From: an uncultured Bacteroidales bacterium
GTDB taxonomy: Bacteria > Bacteroidota > Bacteroidia > Bacteroidales > F082
Length of the DNA stretch: 7,110 nt
Assembly: GCA_937926515.1 (NCBI GenBank)
Contig: CALAZZ010000199.1
Location: forward strand, 1-7,110
Direction: 5' to 3'
The stretch's first letter is position 1; each line of letters begins with the position of its first letter. A program made the translations under genes and the position numbers. Positions 1 through 7,110 of this stretch are shown here, piece by piece. The notes beneath the pieces are model-generated. The model saw only the letters and a list, made by a program, of their open reading frames with translations, ran no database searches and was not told where the DNA came from.

Positions 1-3000
1 TTACCGTACATCCGCTGCCTGAGTTTGAAATTGCGGTAGCTGATGTTTGCTTTGGATCGGATGTGGAAGCCTGTGTTATTGGTCTCGTAAATGCTGTCAC
101 ACCTACATATACATGGTATCTCAACGATGATCTGCAACTTGGTCAAGAGAGCGAGTGCATTACCTTCACTGGTCTTGCTGTAGGTGATTATGTTGTTGAA
201 GCAACCGTTGTAAATGAAAATGGCTGCGAAACCACCGTTTCCGCTACATTTACCGTTAATCCAAATCCTGAGTTCGACCTCGTGGTTGAAGCCGGATGCG
301 AAGATGTAGATGTGGTTGCTACTGTTGAGCCTGTGTTTGGTGGAACCACTTTCACTTATACATGGGAACTTGTTGGCGAATCCTATGACCTGCCCGATGC
401 AGCTACTGTTACACTCACACTCGAAGCTGGCACTTATACGCTGGTGGTTACTGTTGAAAATGAGTTTGGTTGCGAAACAACTCAAACAGAAACATTCACT
501 GTACACCCGCTGCCAATTGCTTGGTTTGACGACCCATTTGATGAAATCTGCTTTGTCGATACTGAAACACTTACACTTGATGCTGAGATGTTTACACTCG
601 GTAGCGTTTACACAGTTACCTGGTATGTCAGCAGCGTTGGCGAAGCTGATGTTGTTACCAACTCACTTGAATGGGAGTTCGTTGCTGCCCTCTATGGCGT
701 TGAAACACAAACCGTATCAGTTGATGTATATGCCTCCATCGAAAACGAATGGGGTTGCGTGAGCGAAACTGCTACTATTAGCATCCTGATTAGGGAGATA
801 CCTTATATTATAAACAACAACATCAAGGATCCTCAAGTAGGACAGGTTAGAAAAGTTGTCTTTTGTGAGTTAATTCCTAAAGATCTGGTAACTATTAACA
901 GTCTTAATTTGCCTCAGGTGCATGACAACAGTTGCGTTACACTTGAATATAGATGGGAGTTCCGTTATTTAGGCGAAACTGGTGAGGCTAGTTGGAAACC
1001 TGCTGGTGGGCTTGATAATCAACCATCATATACTATTGGTGAGTTTGAACAGTCAGTGCAGTTCCGTAGGCTCGTAAGAGGTGTATCTTGTGATTGTGAT
1101 GAATTTACTGAATGGGTAGCCAGCAATATTGTCACCCTATATGTTGTTGACCAAATTGAAGCTGTAGCTGAGGCCATACCGATGGAAGTATGTCAAGATG
1201 GCCCGATTGCACTCTTTGGTAATATGTTAAGTGTTCCTGCAGTGGATGAGTTTGGTGATCCTGTTGAATATTACGAAAACTTTACCGGCCCATTTGATCC
1301 TTCTGAATGGACAATAGAATTACCTGAACCCGAATGGGGTGGCTCAGTTGAATGGAATGGCAACAATATGGTGCTTACCGGACCTGACGCTGAAGTTACG
1401 TGTAGTGATGGCAGAACAGTTACTGCGACTGTTACTGTGCCTATAGATGGTGTTATTAACTTCGACTGGAGTTTTGTTAACTTAGACCTTCGAGGTCCTA
1501 CCTGGGATTTCTTCTACACACTTATTGACGATGGAGGTAGTGTTATTGAGCATGTTAATATTACTGAAACCTCCTCCGGATCTGAAGAAATAATAGTAAA
1601 TGCTGGTGATCAGTTAGTTTTTTCTGTTTATTCAGTTGACTGCTGGTTAGGAGCAGGTGTAGCTACCATCTCAAATTTCAGATTCAACGAACAGGGTATT
1701 ATTTATTATGTTTCTGGTGAATGGACAGAAGTTGAAGGCATCAACTTTAACCCAGGAAATGATGTTTCTAATCCTAGCATCACGGCTGACGAAGCTGGTG
1801 AATATACCATGACATGGACACTCACTCCGCTTAGCTTTGCTTATACTGAGTGTGTATCACCTGATGAAGACTACTGCTGCGGACCTGACGCTGCTTCTGT
1901 AACCGTTCAGTTCCAAAGCATCGAAGTAGCTGACTTTGATCTGCCAGCATTGGTATGCGAAGGCGACGACGAATTCCTTATCGAACTTCCAGAAGTAACT
2001 GAAATACCTGACGGTATCAGCTACAGCGAAGAACTGACAATGAATGGAAGCGTGGTTAGCATTCCTTATACATTTAACCCAAGCATGGCCGGTGTATTCA
2101 CCTTTGTATATACCGTTGAAACCACTGCCGGTTGTGTTGCAAGTACCACTGCTACCATCACAGTTGTTGCGCCTCCAGAGGCTCCTGTAACAACTCCGGT
2201 AGTTGTTTGCTACGATGGCGATCCACACGGATATGATGTTGATGCTACACCTGCAGGCCTTGCCCTGTATTACAAGCAAGGTGCTGGTGACTGGACGCTT
2301 GCTCCGCTGCCAACAGAAACAAATCCTGGTTCTTATAGCATCCTGGTTAAGTATGTGATGACTGATGCGCCTTATTGCGAAAGCGACGAAGCCACAGCTT
2401 ACCTGGATATTGAGCATACACCTGCGGTTACAATTGGTAGCATTCCTAACCCCATTTACTGGGATGATGATATGACCCTTACCGCTACACATGCCTCAAC
2501 ATTTGTTACTAATCCAGCTTATACCGCTAACGCAAATTATTATTTTGAGATGGTTGGTAGCTGGGGCTCAGTTTCTGATGCTGTTTATAATGTAGCTAGC
2601 CTCAATTATACATTTGATACCTATGATCTTGGTGTTGGTGTGGTAACATTAACCATTTGGGCAGAATACTACGACACTGAATGCCCAAGTGATGTTGTAA
2701 CTACAACCTTCACAGTATTGCCACCATGGTACGCCATGTTTGGACCTACTTACATAACTGACAGGTCAAATCATCCAAATGATCCTGATGCCGGTGATGT
2801 TGTGGTTGAAGATGTGCCAATCGGCTTGCAACTCTACGTAGAGTTCAACCGCATTGTACGCACCGACAACAACCTCTTGCTGCCACTCAATGACCTTGGT
2901 GAATTTGTATTGTTGCAACAATATAATGGATCAGATTGGGTAAATGTTCCATTCCAGTCAGAGCTTGTATCTGTGGGAGGCGAGTTGCGCAAGATTATGG

Positions 3001-6000
3001 TTTATCCATTGGCAGGCGAACTTGAATACGAACAGCTCTATCGCATTGGATACAACAACGTGTACAGGCCTGGCTCTGGTTCCACACCTGGATTACCAAT
3101 TGAGTATACACTCGATGCCGAGGACGACACCCCATTGTTCGATGAGAGCAACACCTCAGCTTACGAACTTGACCAATTGGTTTATTTCACCACCATCTCT
3201 GAATGTGATGCTACAGTGCCAACCGTATTCCCAACAGGAGAAGACGTAAGCATTTGCAGCAACAACGGCGAGATCAGGGTTGAATTCCTGAACCCGGTAC
3301 GTTACCTCACAGGTGTTGAAATTGAAAGCGGCGACAGCCCACAACATAAGTTCAGGCTGCAAAGAAAGTCTGGTTCCAACTGGATAGATGTACCATTTAC
3401 TGCTGAAGCAAGTGGTTTTGTAACTGCAACCTATGGAACAGGACCAACAGTGATCACACTCACACCTAATGTTACACAGTTGAATTATTGCACCGATTAC
3501 CGTGTGGTAATGAACGAATACAAACCAGCTGGTGGACCTCCTGACTACAAGTTTGGTTTCATTGATCTCGAAACATTGTGCAATGTGCTCGGCGAAGCCC
3601 ATGGCGTCATTGTAGGATCAGTGGGTACAATCGATATCCTGCTTGCTCAGGATTGGCAGTGGACGACAACATGCGAATATGACCTCTTGGTCGATGTTGA
3701 ACCATGGCCTGTTGATGAGTTTGGCGAAAGACCAGATAACCTCAACAATGTTGAGTTTAGCAATTCTTTCCCAGATCTGATCACTTATCCTTATGATCCA
3801 ATTTCGGACACCTATGGTATGGTTAAACAAACCGATCCTTATGTAGTACCCAATCCTGGTTCTAACTTTACCATGTCGGCATTTGAAGGTGAAGGATACC
3901 ACTGGGTGCGCTGGAAGAGAAGTACCAATGGAGGTGTTACTTTTGCGAATTTAAGTACAACTGGATTTGGAGGTCAGGTTGAGGGCATCAATTATTTCCC
4001 ACAATTGTTTACCTTCCGTCCAGCTGATCTTGCCCCCAATTGCGGTCAAGATCTGGTTTACAAGGCTGAATTTGCTAAAAATACCTATACGGTTAATATA
4101 GCAGCCTACAACAGTACTGGCTCCTCACTGCAACCCACTTGGGGTGTTGTTGGCGGTGGTGGCTCAGGAAAGGTTCACGGAACCAAAGTGACCCTGACAG
4201 CCACACCAAATGCTGGATTCTATTTTGTAGGATGGGATATTACTGAACTTCCTTCAAGTGTTCAGGAAACAGTGGTGTACAATGATCCACCAGCAGCATT
4301 GCTTGATCCTACTGCCCATGAAGCCAGTATCGAGTTCTATCTTGTTGGCGATCTCAGTCACCTCGATAGTTGGGACGTTAAAGCCAAGTTCGGAATATTC
4401 CAACCTATGGTTTATGCTGCGGCACAAGGTACAGACTACAACGATGGTGTTGTTGCTAACATTACCGAAGTTGAATTTACTACTTTGTTCGTGAGCAATA
4501 TTTTACAAACTGGTATTGAAGCTGCCGATGTCTTTACCCCAGATGGAAATAATTTCTACGAGTGGGCCAGGTTTGTTTACGGTAACCCCGACTACAACAC
4601 ACCTCCAGTCTTCTCACTGGTAACTGTTACACCGCTTGATGTACCATGTGAATACAGATTCGTCAAATGGGAGAGATGGAATCCGCTAACCGAAATGTGG
4701 TATGACATCTCCACCAATATGGTCTTCTCATTCATCCCAACCGAAAACTACCGTTTACGTGCAGTATTCGAATGGAAGGATGATATCATGGTCAGTGTGG
4801 ACAACGATATCCTTGTCAATGATGATCCGTTGGCTATGGGTTCATTCCTGGTTGAGCAGGGTGGCGATTCTTGGTTCAACAGTCCAAGCGCTAAACCATT
4901 CTCACCTGGCGAGGAACTGTTAATAACAGTATTCCCAGAGCCTGATTACCTCACTTATGGTTGGGTAACACCTGATGGTACACCAATACCTGTTTACAAT
5001 TCTGCTAATCCTGAGATTGGTGGCTTCGTAAAAGGTGAGGGTTATCCAGAGCGCTACGAAGACCGTACCGTATGGAAATACATCGTAGGTTGTAATCCTG
5101 CTGACCTGCGTGCAGTGATCGGACTCAAACGCTACTTTGTTAAGGCTAGCTCAGTACCTAGCTTTGGGGGTAAGGTATGGAACAGCACACCTGCCACTCA
5201 ATTTGGTACTGCCTGGGGCTATGGATACTGGCCAGAAGACGTGAATCTTGGATTCGCTGACTACAGTTCCGGTACAATTACTTCAGGCTGGTTCGAGAAA
5301 TACTCAACCGCTACCTTTGTGGCCAATGCCAATGTAGATTATGCATTCTTAAACTGGAGGCGTGGAGCCACAATACAATCAACTTTAACTACTTATCCAC
5401 GTGTTATCGTTGAAGACCTTGAGCTTACCGCACACTTCGACTATACAGTTGTTCCTGACCTCTTTGAGGTGACCATTGAGGCTGATCCTGCTGTCGCAGT
5501 GCTAAGCACGAGTGGTGAAGGATCGTACAAAGAAGATGACATGGTTGAAGCATCCGTTATGGCTGCACCAGGTTGGGAATTCGTTGAATGGGAAACCAGC
5601 GATGTTGATATCACAGGTGATGAAGAAGACAATCCATTGTACTTCTACATGCCTGATAATGATGTTGAATTGGTTGCAAACTTCACCGAAATTGAAGTGG
5701 ATCTGGTAGAATGTACCCGTACTCATTTGCGTACCAATACACCAATGGGCTTCCCACACACTGATGGAGATCCATTTATCATCGGGGAAGAACTTGGTTC
5801 ACCAGTATATGGTGGTACCATTGACATTCCTGCCGGACCATACATCTTTGACGATGTTGTTACCATCACCATCACACCAAATCCTGGCTTCCGCTTGGTC
5901 AATGTGATGATAGGTGAGGAAATCAACAGTGATAATGTCTTCCAAGGTGTTCAGGTGAATCCTGCAGACGGTATGACAGTTTATCCTGGTGTTTACTCAT

Positions 6001-7110
6001 TCGATTACACTGTTCCTGCTCAATATATGAGTGAGATTACCATCTGTGCCATCTTCGGAGAAGCAACCGCGCCGATGTATCCTGCTTATCAGTTGATCAC
6101 GCAATCATCACCTGCCGGTTATGGTATGACCTACGGCGATGGCAACTATGCACATAGTGTACAGGGTGCAATTGCTGAAGAGGTTGTTATGCCTGGTTAT
6201 GAGTTTGACGAGTGGACGTTGAGCCGCGGTGCTGCCTCATACAACGGTGGATTGTTAAATGGTCAATCCTCAAGTGACAACTTTGTGAACTTTATTGGTA
6301 CACAAGCTGGTCAGCAATTCACAGCCACCGCCCATTACACAGCTATTAACTACAACTTGTATGTAACAGCTGCAAATGGCTATGGTGTCGTTGGCCCATA
6401 CCCGGATACATATACCATCGAAGATGATCCGATCCTGATTTCTGTTGATCCAGTAACCACAAACAACTGCTTCGACTACGAATTCATCGGTTATACTTAT
6501 GATGCATTAGGATTGATTCCGGTATTGGATGCAGGTGGAATTCCTGTTACAGATCCTGATTTCTTCTTCATCCCAGTTATACCTGAAGATCACATGAGTG
6601 ATATGGGATCGTACGATGTAACCATCTATGCACAATTTACCCCTGTACAGGTTATCTATAACCTTACACTGGCAACCGCATTGGATGTGTACACCAATCT
6701 GGATCCAAGCGTTGGAACTGTTAACTCGACCAACAATGGACCATTCCCATGCACAGGTATTCCTTATGAAATGGTGATCAGCACAGCTCCAAGCAGTGCA
6801 GCTTACGCATTCAAACACTTTGTATATGTGAATTCCCAGGGTGGTACCTTACTCATCTTTGAAGAGGTGTTTAACTACACGCTGACTGATGATGCTACCT
6901 TCATTGCTGTATACGAAAAAGTACCGTTCACTGTAACTACCGAAACAGATCCTGCTGATCTTGGCGGTGAAAGCGGTGGTGGCACTTATGTGATCGGTGA
7001 TGACGTTACCCTCACTGCTGTTGAGCACGATTGCTACACCTTCCTAGGATGGTACGAAGGTAACACACTGATCTCAACCGATCTGGTACACACCATTACC
7101 AATATACCTT
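1..7110 (+). CDS. Giant modular surface/secreted protein, internal fragment (both ends outside window)
   Basis: One frame, with codons starting at position 3, is open through the entire window: 2,369 codons, no stop. The first two bases (tt) fit the end of a Phe codon, which would complete a TFTVHPLP motif that recurs at residues 165-172, so the gene clearly extends upstream. The last base begins the next codon. The protein is a chain of beta-sandwich modules: PKD/Ig-like repeats (about residues 1-909, with one other beta-sandwich nested inside), two SbsA-like Ig domains (914-1199), then an array of divergent InlB B-type repeats (from 1224). Paired cysteines, abundant Thr/Val/Tyr/Gly, acidic character and lack of any enzyme motif suggest an exported stalk or adhesin. 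By family knowledge such proteins are typical of Bacteroidota and often use type IX secretion, but signal peptide and sorting domain are not visible. The exact function and ligand are unknown. Confidence is high for the reading frame and moderate for the role. Confidence 0.95.
3..269 (+). repeat. PKD/Ig-like repeat 1 (protein domain)
   Basis: Residues 1-89 form an Ig/PKD-like beta-sandwich. Visible landmarks are the opening TVHPLP linker, an early Cys (C16, in DVCFGS), a central YTWYLND strand, the GDYVVEATV strand, and a late Gly-Cys (C75, in NGCETT) followed by the closing TFTVNPNP. The 59-residue gap between C16 and C75 recurs in the neighbouring repeats and suggests a disulfide that links the two sheets. 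The domain contains no Lys or Arg. In Bacteroidota such repeats act mainly as spacers or protein-protein contact modules in secreted proteins; a specific ligand cannot be inferred. Confidence 0.8.
270..515 (+). repeat. PKD/Ig-like repeat 2 (protein domain)
   Basis: Residues 90-171 repeat the same plan: EFDLVVEAGC (C99), FTYTWELVGE in the centre, EAGTYTLVVTV, then FGCETT (C157) and the closing TFTVHPLP. The Cys-Cys gap is 58 residues, almost the same as in repeat 1, and the ends of the two domains (xGCETT...TFTVxPxP) are near copies at protein level. The DNA is only loosely similar, so the duplication is old. No Lys or Arg is present. Confidence 0.8.
516..803 (+). repeat. PKD/Ig-like repeat 3 (protein domain)
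   Basis: Residues 172-267 show the same fold signature with more drift: DEICFVD (C183), YTVTWYVSS in the centre, TQTVSVDVYA, then EWGCVSE (C252) and ISILIREIP as the closing strand and linker. The Cys-Cys gap is 69 residues. The first basic residue of the window (R264) occurs in its closing linker, where codon use also begins to change (see the finding on the compositional patch). Confidence 0.72.
804..1148 (+). other. Ig-like module of the Bacteroidota 'YxWE...W...FRR' type (protein domain)
   Basis: Residues 268-382. The order of motifs (VTLEYRWEFRY, then ASWKPAGG, PSYTIGEF, VQFRRLVRG and SNIVTLYVV) matches a module I know from many Bacteroidota surface proteins, where the pattern is roughly YxWE-SxDG-W-x-I, then SYT, TTYFRR, SNxVTVxV. 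It differs from repeats 1-3: it is richer in Arg/Lys and Asn, and its codons lean to AGA, TTA and ATA. A structural spacer or contact role is the safe inference. Confidence 0.65.
1149..1913 (+). other. Ig-like module apparently split by a nested domain (protein domain)
   Basis: Residues 383-637. The start (IPMEVCQDGPIALFG, C397) is the usual first strand pair of a Bacteroidota Ig-like repeat. The expected middle and end strands (YYVSGEWTEVEG, then ADEAGEYTMTWTLTP, TECVSPDEDYCC and ASVTVQF) appear only after about 140 residues of unrelated sequence (residues 423-561). Taking out that stretch leaves about 115 residues, a normal size for this type of repeat, with C397 and C617 about 81 positions apart. 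I infer that one domain sits inside a loop of another; two separate, imperfect domains is the alternative. Confidence 0.55.
1269..1685 (+). other. Nested beta-sandwich domain ('FDWxF...WDFFYT...ISNFRF' type)
   Basis: Residues 423-561, from YYENFTGPFDPSEW to ATISNFRF. Landmarks in order: NFTG...W near the start, GGSVEWNGNNMVL, a run of short strands ending in GVINFDWSFVN, GPTWDFFYTLID, VNAGDQLVFSVYSVDC, and GVATISNF. I recognise this order from non-enzymatic beta-sandwich modules of Bacteroidota and cyanobacterial secreted proteins (FDW-x-Y, then WDxxxYxxNG, NAGDxxGFxVxSxD, ATxTISNFS), but I cannot put a firm family name on it. It has no obvious catalytic residues. Binding of carbohydrate or other surface ligands would be a guess. 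Confidence 0.5.
1917..2177 (+). repeat. Ig/PKD-like repeat (protein domain)
   Basis: Residues 639-725 return to the style of repeats 1-3: ALVCEGDDEF (C652), a central YTFNPSMAGVFTFVYTV, then TAGCVAS (C711) and TATITVVAPP. The Cys-Cys gap is 59 residues, the same as in repeat 1. There is no Lys or Arg. The Pro-rich VVAPPEAPV end is a typical inter-domain linker. Confidence 0.75.
2178..2423 (+). repeat. Ig-like repeat (protein domain)
   Basis: Residues 726-807: PVVVCYDGD (C736), ALYYKQGAGDWTLAPLP, GSYSILVKYV, then PYCESDEA (C792) and AYLDIEHTP. The Cys-Cys gap is 56 residues. The YYK...GDW and SY strands resemble Bacteroidota Ig-like repeats that carry a Trp in the middle strand. K758 and K783 in this domain are the only basic residues (Lys/Arg) between R560 and R921. 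Confidence 0.68.
2424..2729 (+). repeat. Divergent Ig-like repeat (protein domain)
   Basis: Residues 808-909: AVTIGSIPNPIYWDDDMTL, YYFEMVGSW in the middle, VVTLTIWAEYYDTECPSD, and the closing TTTFTVLPPW. The end strand TTFTVLPP matches the TFTVxPxP endings of repeats 1 and 2. The early Cys of the sheet-linking pair is missing; only the late Cys (in DTECPSD) remains, so no internal disulfide of the usual kind is possible here. Confidence 0.6.
2742..3203 (+). repeat. SbsA-like Ig (Big_5-type) domain, copy 1
   Basis: Residues 914-1067. The signature of this family (a Pro-Thr start, a strand ending V-x-F-x-x-x-V, and a late strand pair of the form LxxxxxYxxxx) is seen as GPTYITD, then LQLYVEFNRIV (residues 943-952), then a YNGSDWVNVPF strand (W979), KIMVYPLAGELEYEQLYRI and a tail that ends VYFTTIS. 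In other proteins these domains occur in S-layer and surface proteins, usually in tandem, as here. The domain is more basic and less Cys-rich than the Ig-like block upstream. Confidence 0.68.
3204..3599 (+). repeat. SbsA-like Ig (Big_5-type) domain, copy 2
   Basis: Residues 1068-1199. The same landmarks as copy 1 recur: VPTVFPTGEDVSIC, EIRVEFLNPV (residues 1090-1099), SGSNWIDVPF (W1127), then VITLTPNVTQLNYCTDYRVVM, the classic 'LxPxxxLxxxxxYxVxV' ending of the family. The V-E-F strands and the Trp strands are 147-148 residues apart between the copies, which supports an internal duplication. Unlike copy 1, this one has Cys residues at the start and in the late strand. Confidence 0.72.
3600..3671 (+). 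other. Linker between SbsA-like domains and InlB-like array
   Basis: Residues 1200-1223, hydrophobic at first (VIVGSVGTIDILL) and then WQWTTT. The hydrophobic run is short, is followed directly by more extracellular-type repeat sequence, and contains acidic residues, so it is more likely a beta strand than a membrane segment. Confidence 0.4.
4083..4403 (+). repeat. InlB B-type repeat, unit 2 (clearest full match)
   Basis: Residues 1361-1467. It shows the complete plan: YTVNIAA start strand, a hairpin with GGGGSGKVHG, VTLTATPNAGFYFVGW core (W1411), and the closing WDVKAKF strand. The insert between core and closing strand (about 45 residues, rich in Pro, Asp and Ser) is longer than in standard units. 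Apart from that it would pass as a divergent InlB B-repeat domain, and it anchors the identification of the weaker units. Confidence 0.78.
5463..5696 (+). repeat. InlB B-type repeat, unit 6 (shortest full unit)
   Basis: Residues 1821-1898, 78 residues, the canonical length. FEVTIEADP opens; SGEGSYKEDDMVEASVMAAPGW forms the hairpin and second strand region (positions 1837-1858); EFVEW is the core (W1863); and FYMPDNDVELVANF is the typical closing 'FxMPxxDVxLxAxF' strand. It lacks the long inserts of its neighbours, so it shows the ancestral form most clearly. Confidence 0.82.
6924..7109 (+). repeat. InlB B-type repeat, unit 11 (cut by window edge)
   Basis: Residues 2308-2369. PFTVTTETDPADLGG opens, GGGTYVIGDDVTLTAVEHD follows, and CYTFLGWYEG is the core (W2350, with C2344 where Gly is usual). 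LISTDLVHTITNIP leads toward the expected closing strand, of a form like TYTALF, which would lie just past the window. More repeats may follow. Confidence 0.8.

Larger units (their letters stand above)
3672..7109 (+). repeat. Array of at least eleven divergent InlB B-type repeats (last one truncated)
   Basis: Residues 1224-2369. Each unit follows the plan of a YxVxxxA start strand, a Gly-rich hairpin, V-T-L-T-A-x-P, an aromatic core like GYxFxGW, and an ending like DVxLxAxF. Unit bounds (nucleotides): 3672-4082, 4083-4403, 4404-4781, 4782-5132, 5133-5462, 5463-5696, 5697-6077, 6078-6347, 6348-6647, 6648-6923, 6924-7109. Core aromatic positions are W1304, W1411, W1556, W1654, W1785, W1863, V1968, W2071, Y2164, F2273 and W2350, so the period is 77-145 residues. 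The clearest units are the second (GTKVTLTATPNAGFYFVGW), the sixth and the eleventh. The fold resembles the B repeats of Listeria internalin B and the 'Listeria-Bacteroides' repeats; in these proteins they act as spacers and, in some, in contact with host surfaces. The array runs off the window. Confidence 0.8.

Noticed and set aside
310..762. Plus-strand frame of 150 codons with a Leu-rich, signal-like start
   Set aside because: The Leu-rich product comes from reading Thr/Val/Ala codons of PKD/Ig repeats 2 and 3 out of frame. The overlapping frame has clear repeat motifs and paired Cys; this one has none.
1857..2492. Open minus-strand frame of 211 codons
   Set aside because: It lies wholly within the continuous plus-strand frame, reads antisense to recognisable Ig-like repeats, and its product is a Cys-, Arg- and Ser-rich sequence with no domain pattern. 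It is a shadow.
3606..3647. Hydrophobic stretch VIVGSVGTIDILL as a membrane anchor
   Set aside because: It is too short, is broken by Asp, and is followed by more than 1,100 residues of extracellular-type repeats.
3156..3902. Minus-strand frames at 3156-3602 and 3618-3902
   Set aside because: Both are antisense to the second SbsA-like domain and the first InlB-like unit, with no ribosome binding site or recognisable product.
4149..4175. GGGGSGK, a Walker A look-alike
   Set aside because: The residue after Lys is Val rather than Ser/Thr, and the motif lies in the Gly-rich hairpin of an InlB-like repeat in an exported protein. No nucleotide-binding fold is present.
4530..4562. FTPDGNNFYEW, similar to the 'FTPNGDGxND' start of the gliding-type C-terminal domain of Bacteroidota
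   Set aside because: It occurs in the middle of the InlB-like array, lacks the rest of that domain and is followed by a further 2.5 kb of the same frame, so it is not a C-terminal sorting domain.
1..7110. DNA-level tandem repeats, mobile elements, CRISPR array or RNA genes
   Set aside because: The repeats are visible only at protein level. I saw no near-identical DNA copies, terminal inverted repeats, transposase motifs or tRNA/rRNA sequence.

Overview
The whole window is the interior of one gene. A single forward reading frame (codons starting at position 3 and every third base after it) stays open for 2,369 codons without a stop. Both its start and its end lie outside the window. I read every codon of this frame by hand across the full length. 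All other open frames in the window are short, lie inside this frame on either strand, and look like shadows. I see no intergenic DNA, promoter, ribosome binding site, terminator, RNA gene, insertion sequence or CRISPR array.

The product is a very large, modular, secreted or surface-exposed protein built from beta-sandwich repeats, with at least 2,369 residues and well over 240 kDa. Residue n starts at nucleotide 3n. The order is: (A) PKD/Ig-like repeats, residues 1-267; (B) an Ig-like module of a type common in Bacteroidota and a second Ig-like module that seems to be interrupted by another beta-sandwich domain, residues 268-637; (C) three more Ig-like repeats, residues 639-909; (D) two tandem SbsA-like Ig (Big_5-type) domains, residues 914-1199; (E) at least eleven divergent InlB B-type repeats, residues 1224 to the window edge, the last one cut off.

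PKD/Ig repeats of the 'GCETT...TFTVxPxP' type, SbsA-like domains and InlB B-like repeats in one giant polypeptide point to the Bacteroidota, probably an environmental or gut lineage with type IX secretion. The secretion signal and the C-terminal sorting domain that would prove this are not in the window. The likely role is structural: a long stalk or adhesin holding a binding or catalytic domain away from the cell. No catalytic domain is visible here.

The most notable points are a 263-residue stretch with no lysine or arginine, an apparent domain nested inside an Ig-like domain, a patch with shifted codon use and charge around the nested domain, and the graded decay of the aromatic core motif along the InlB-like array. 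I do not see a multi-gene system.
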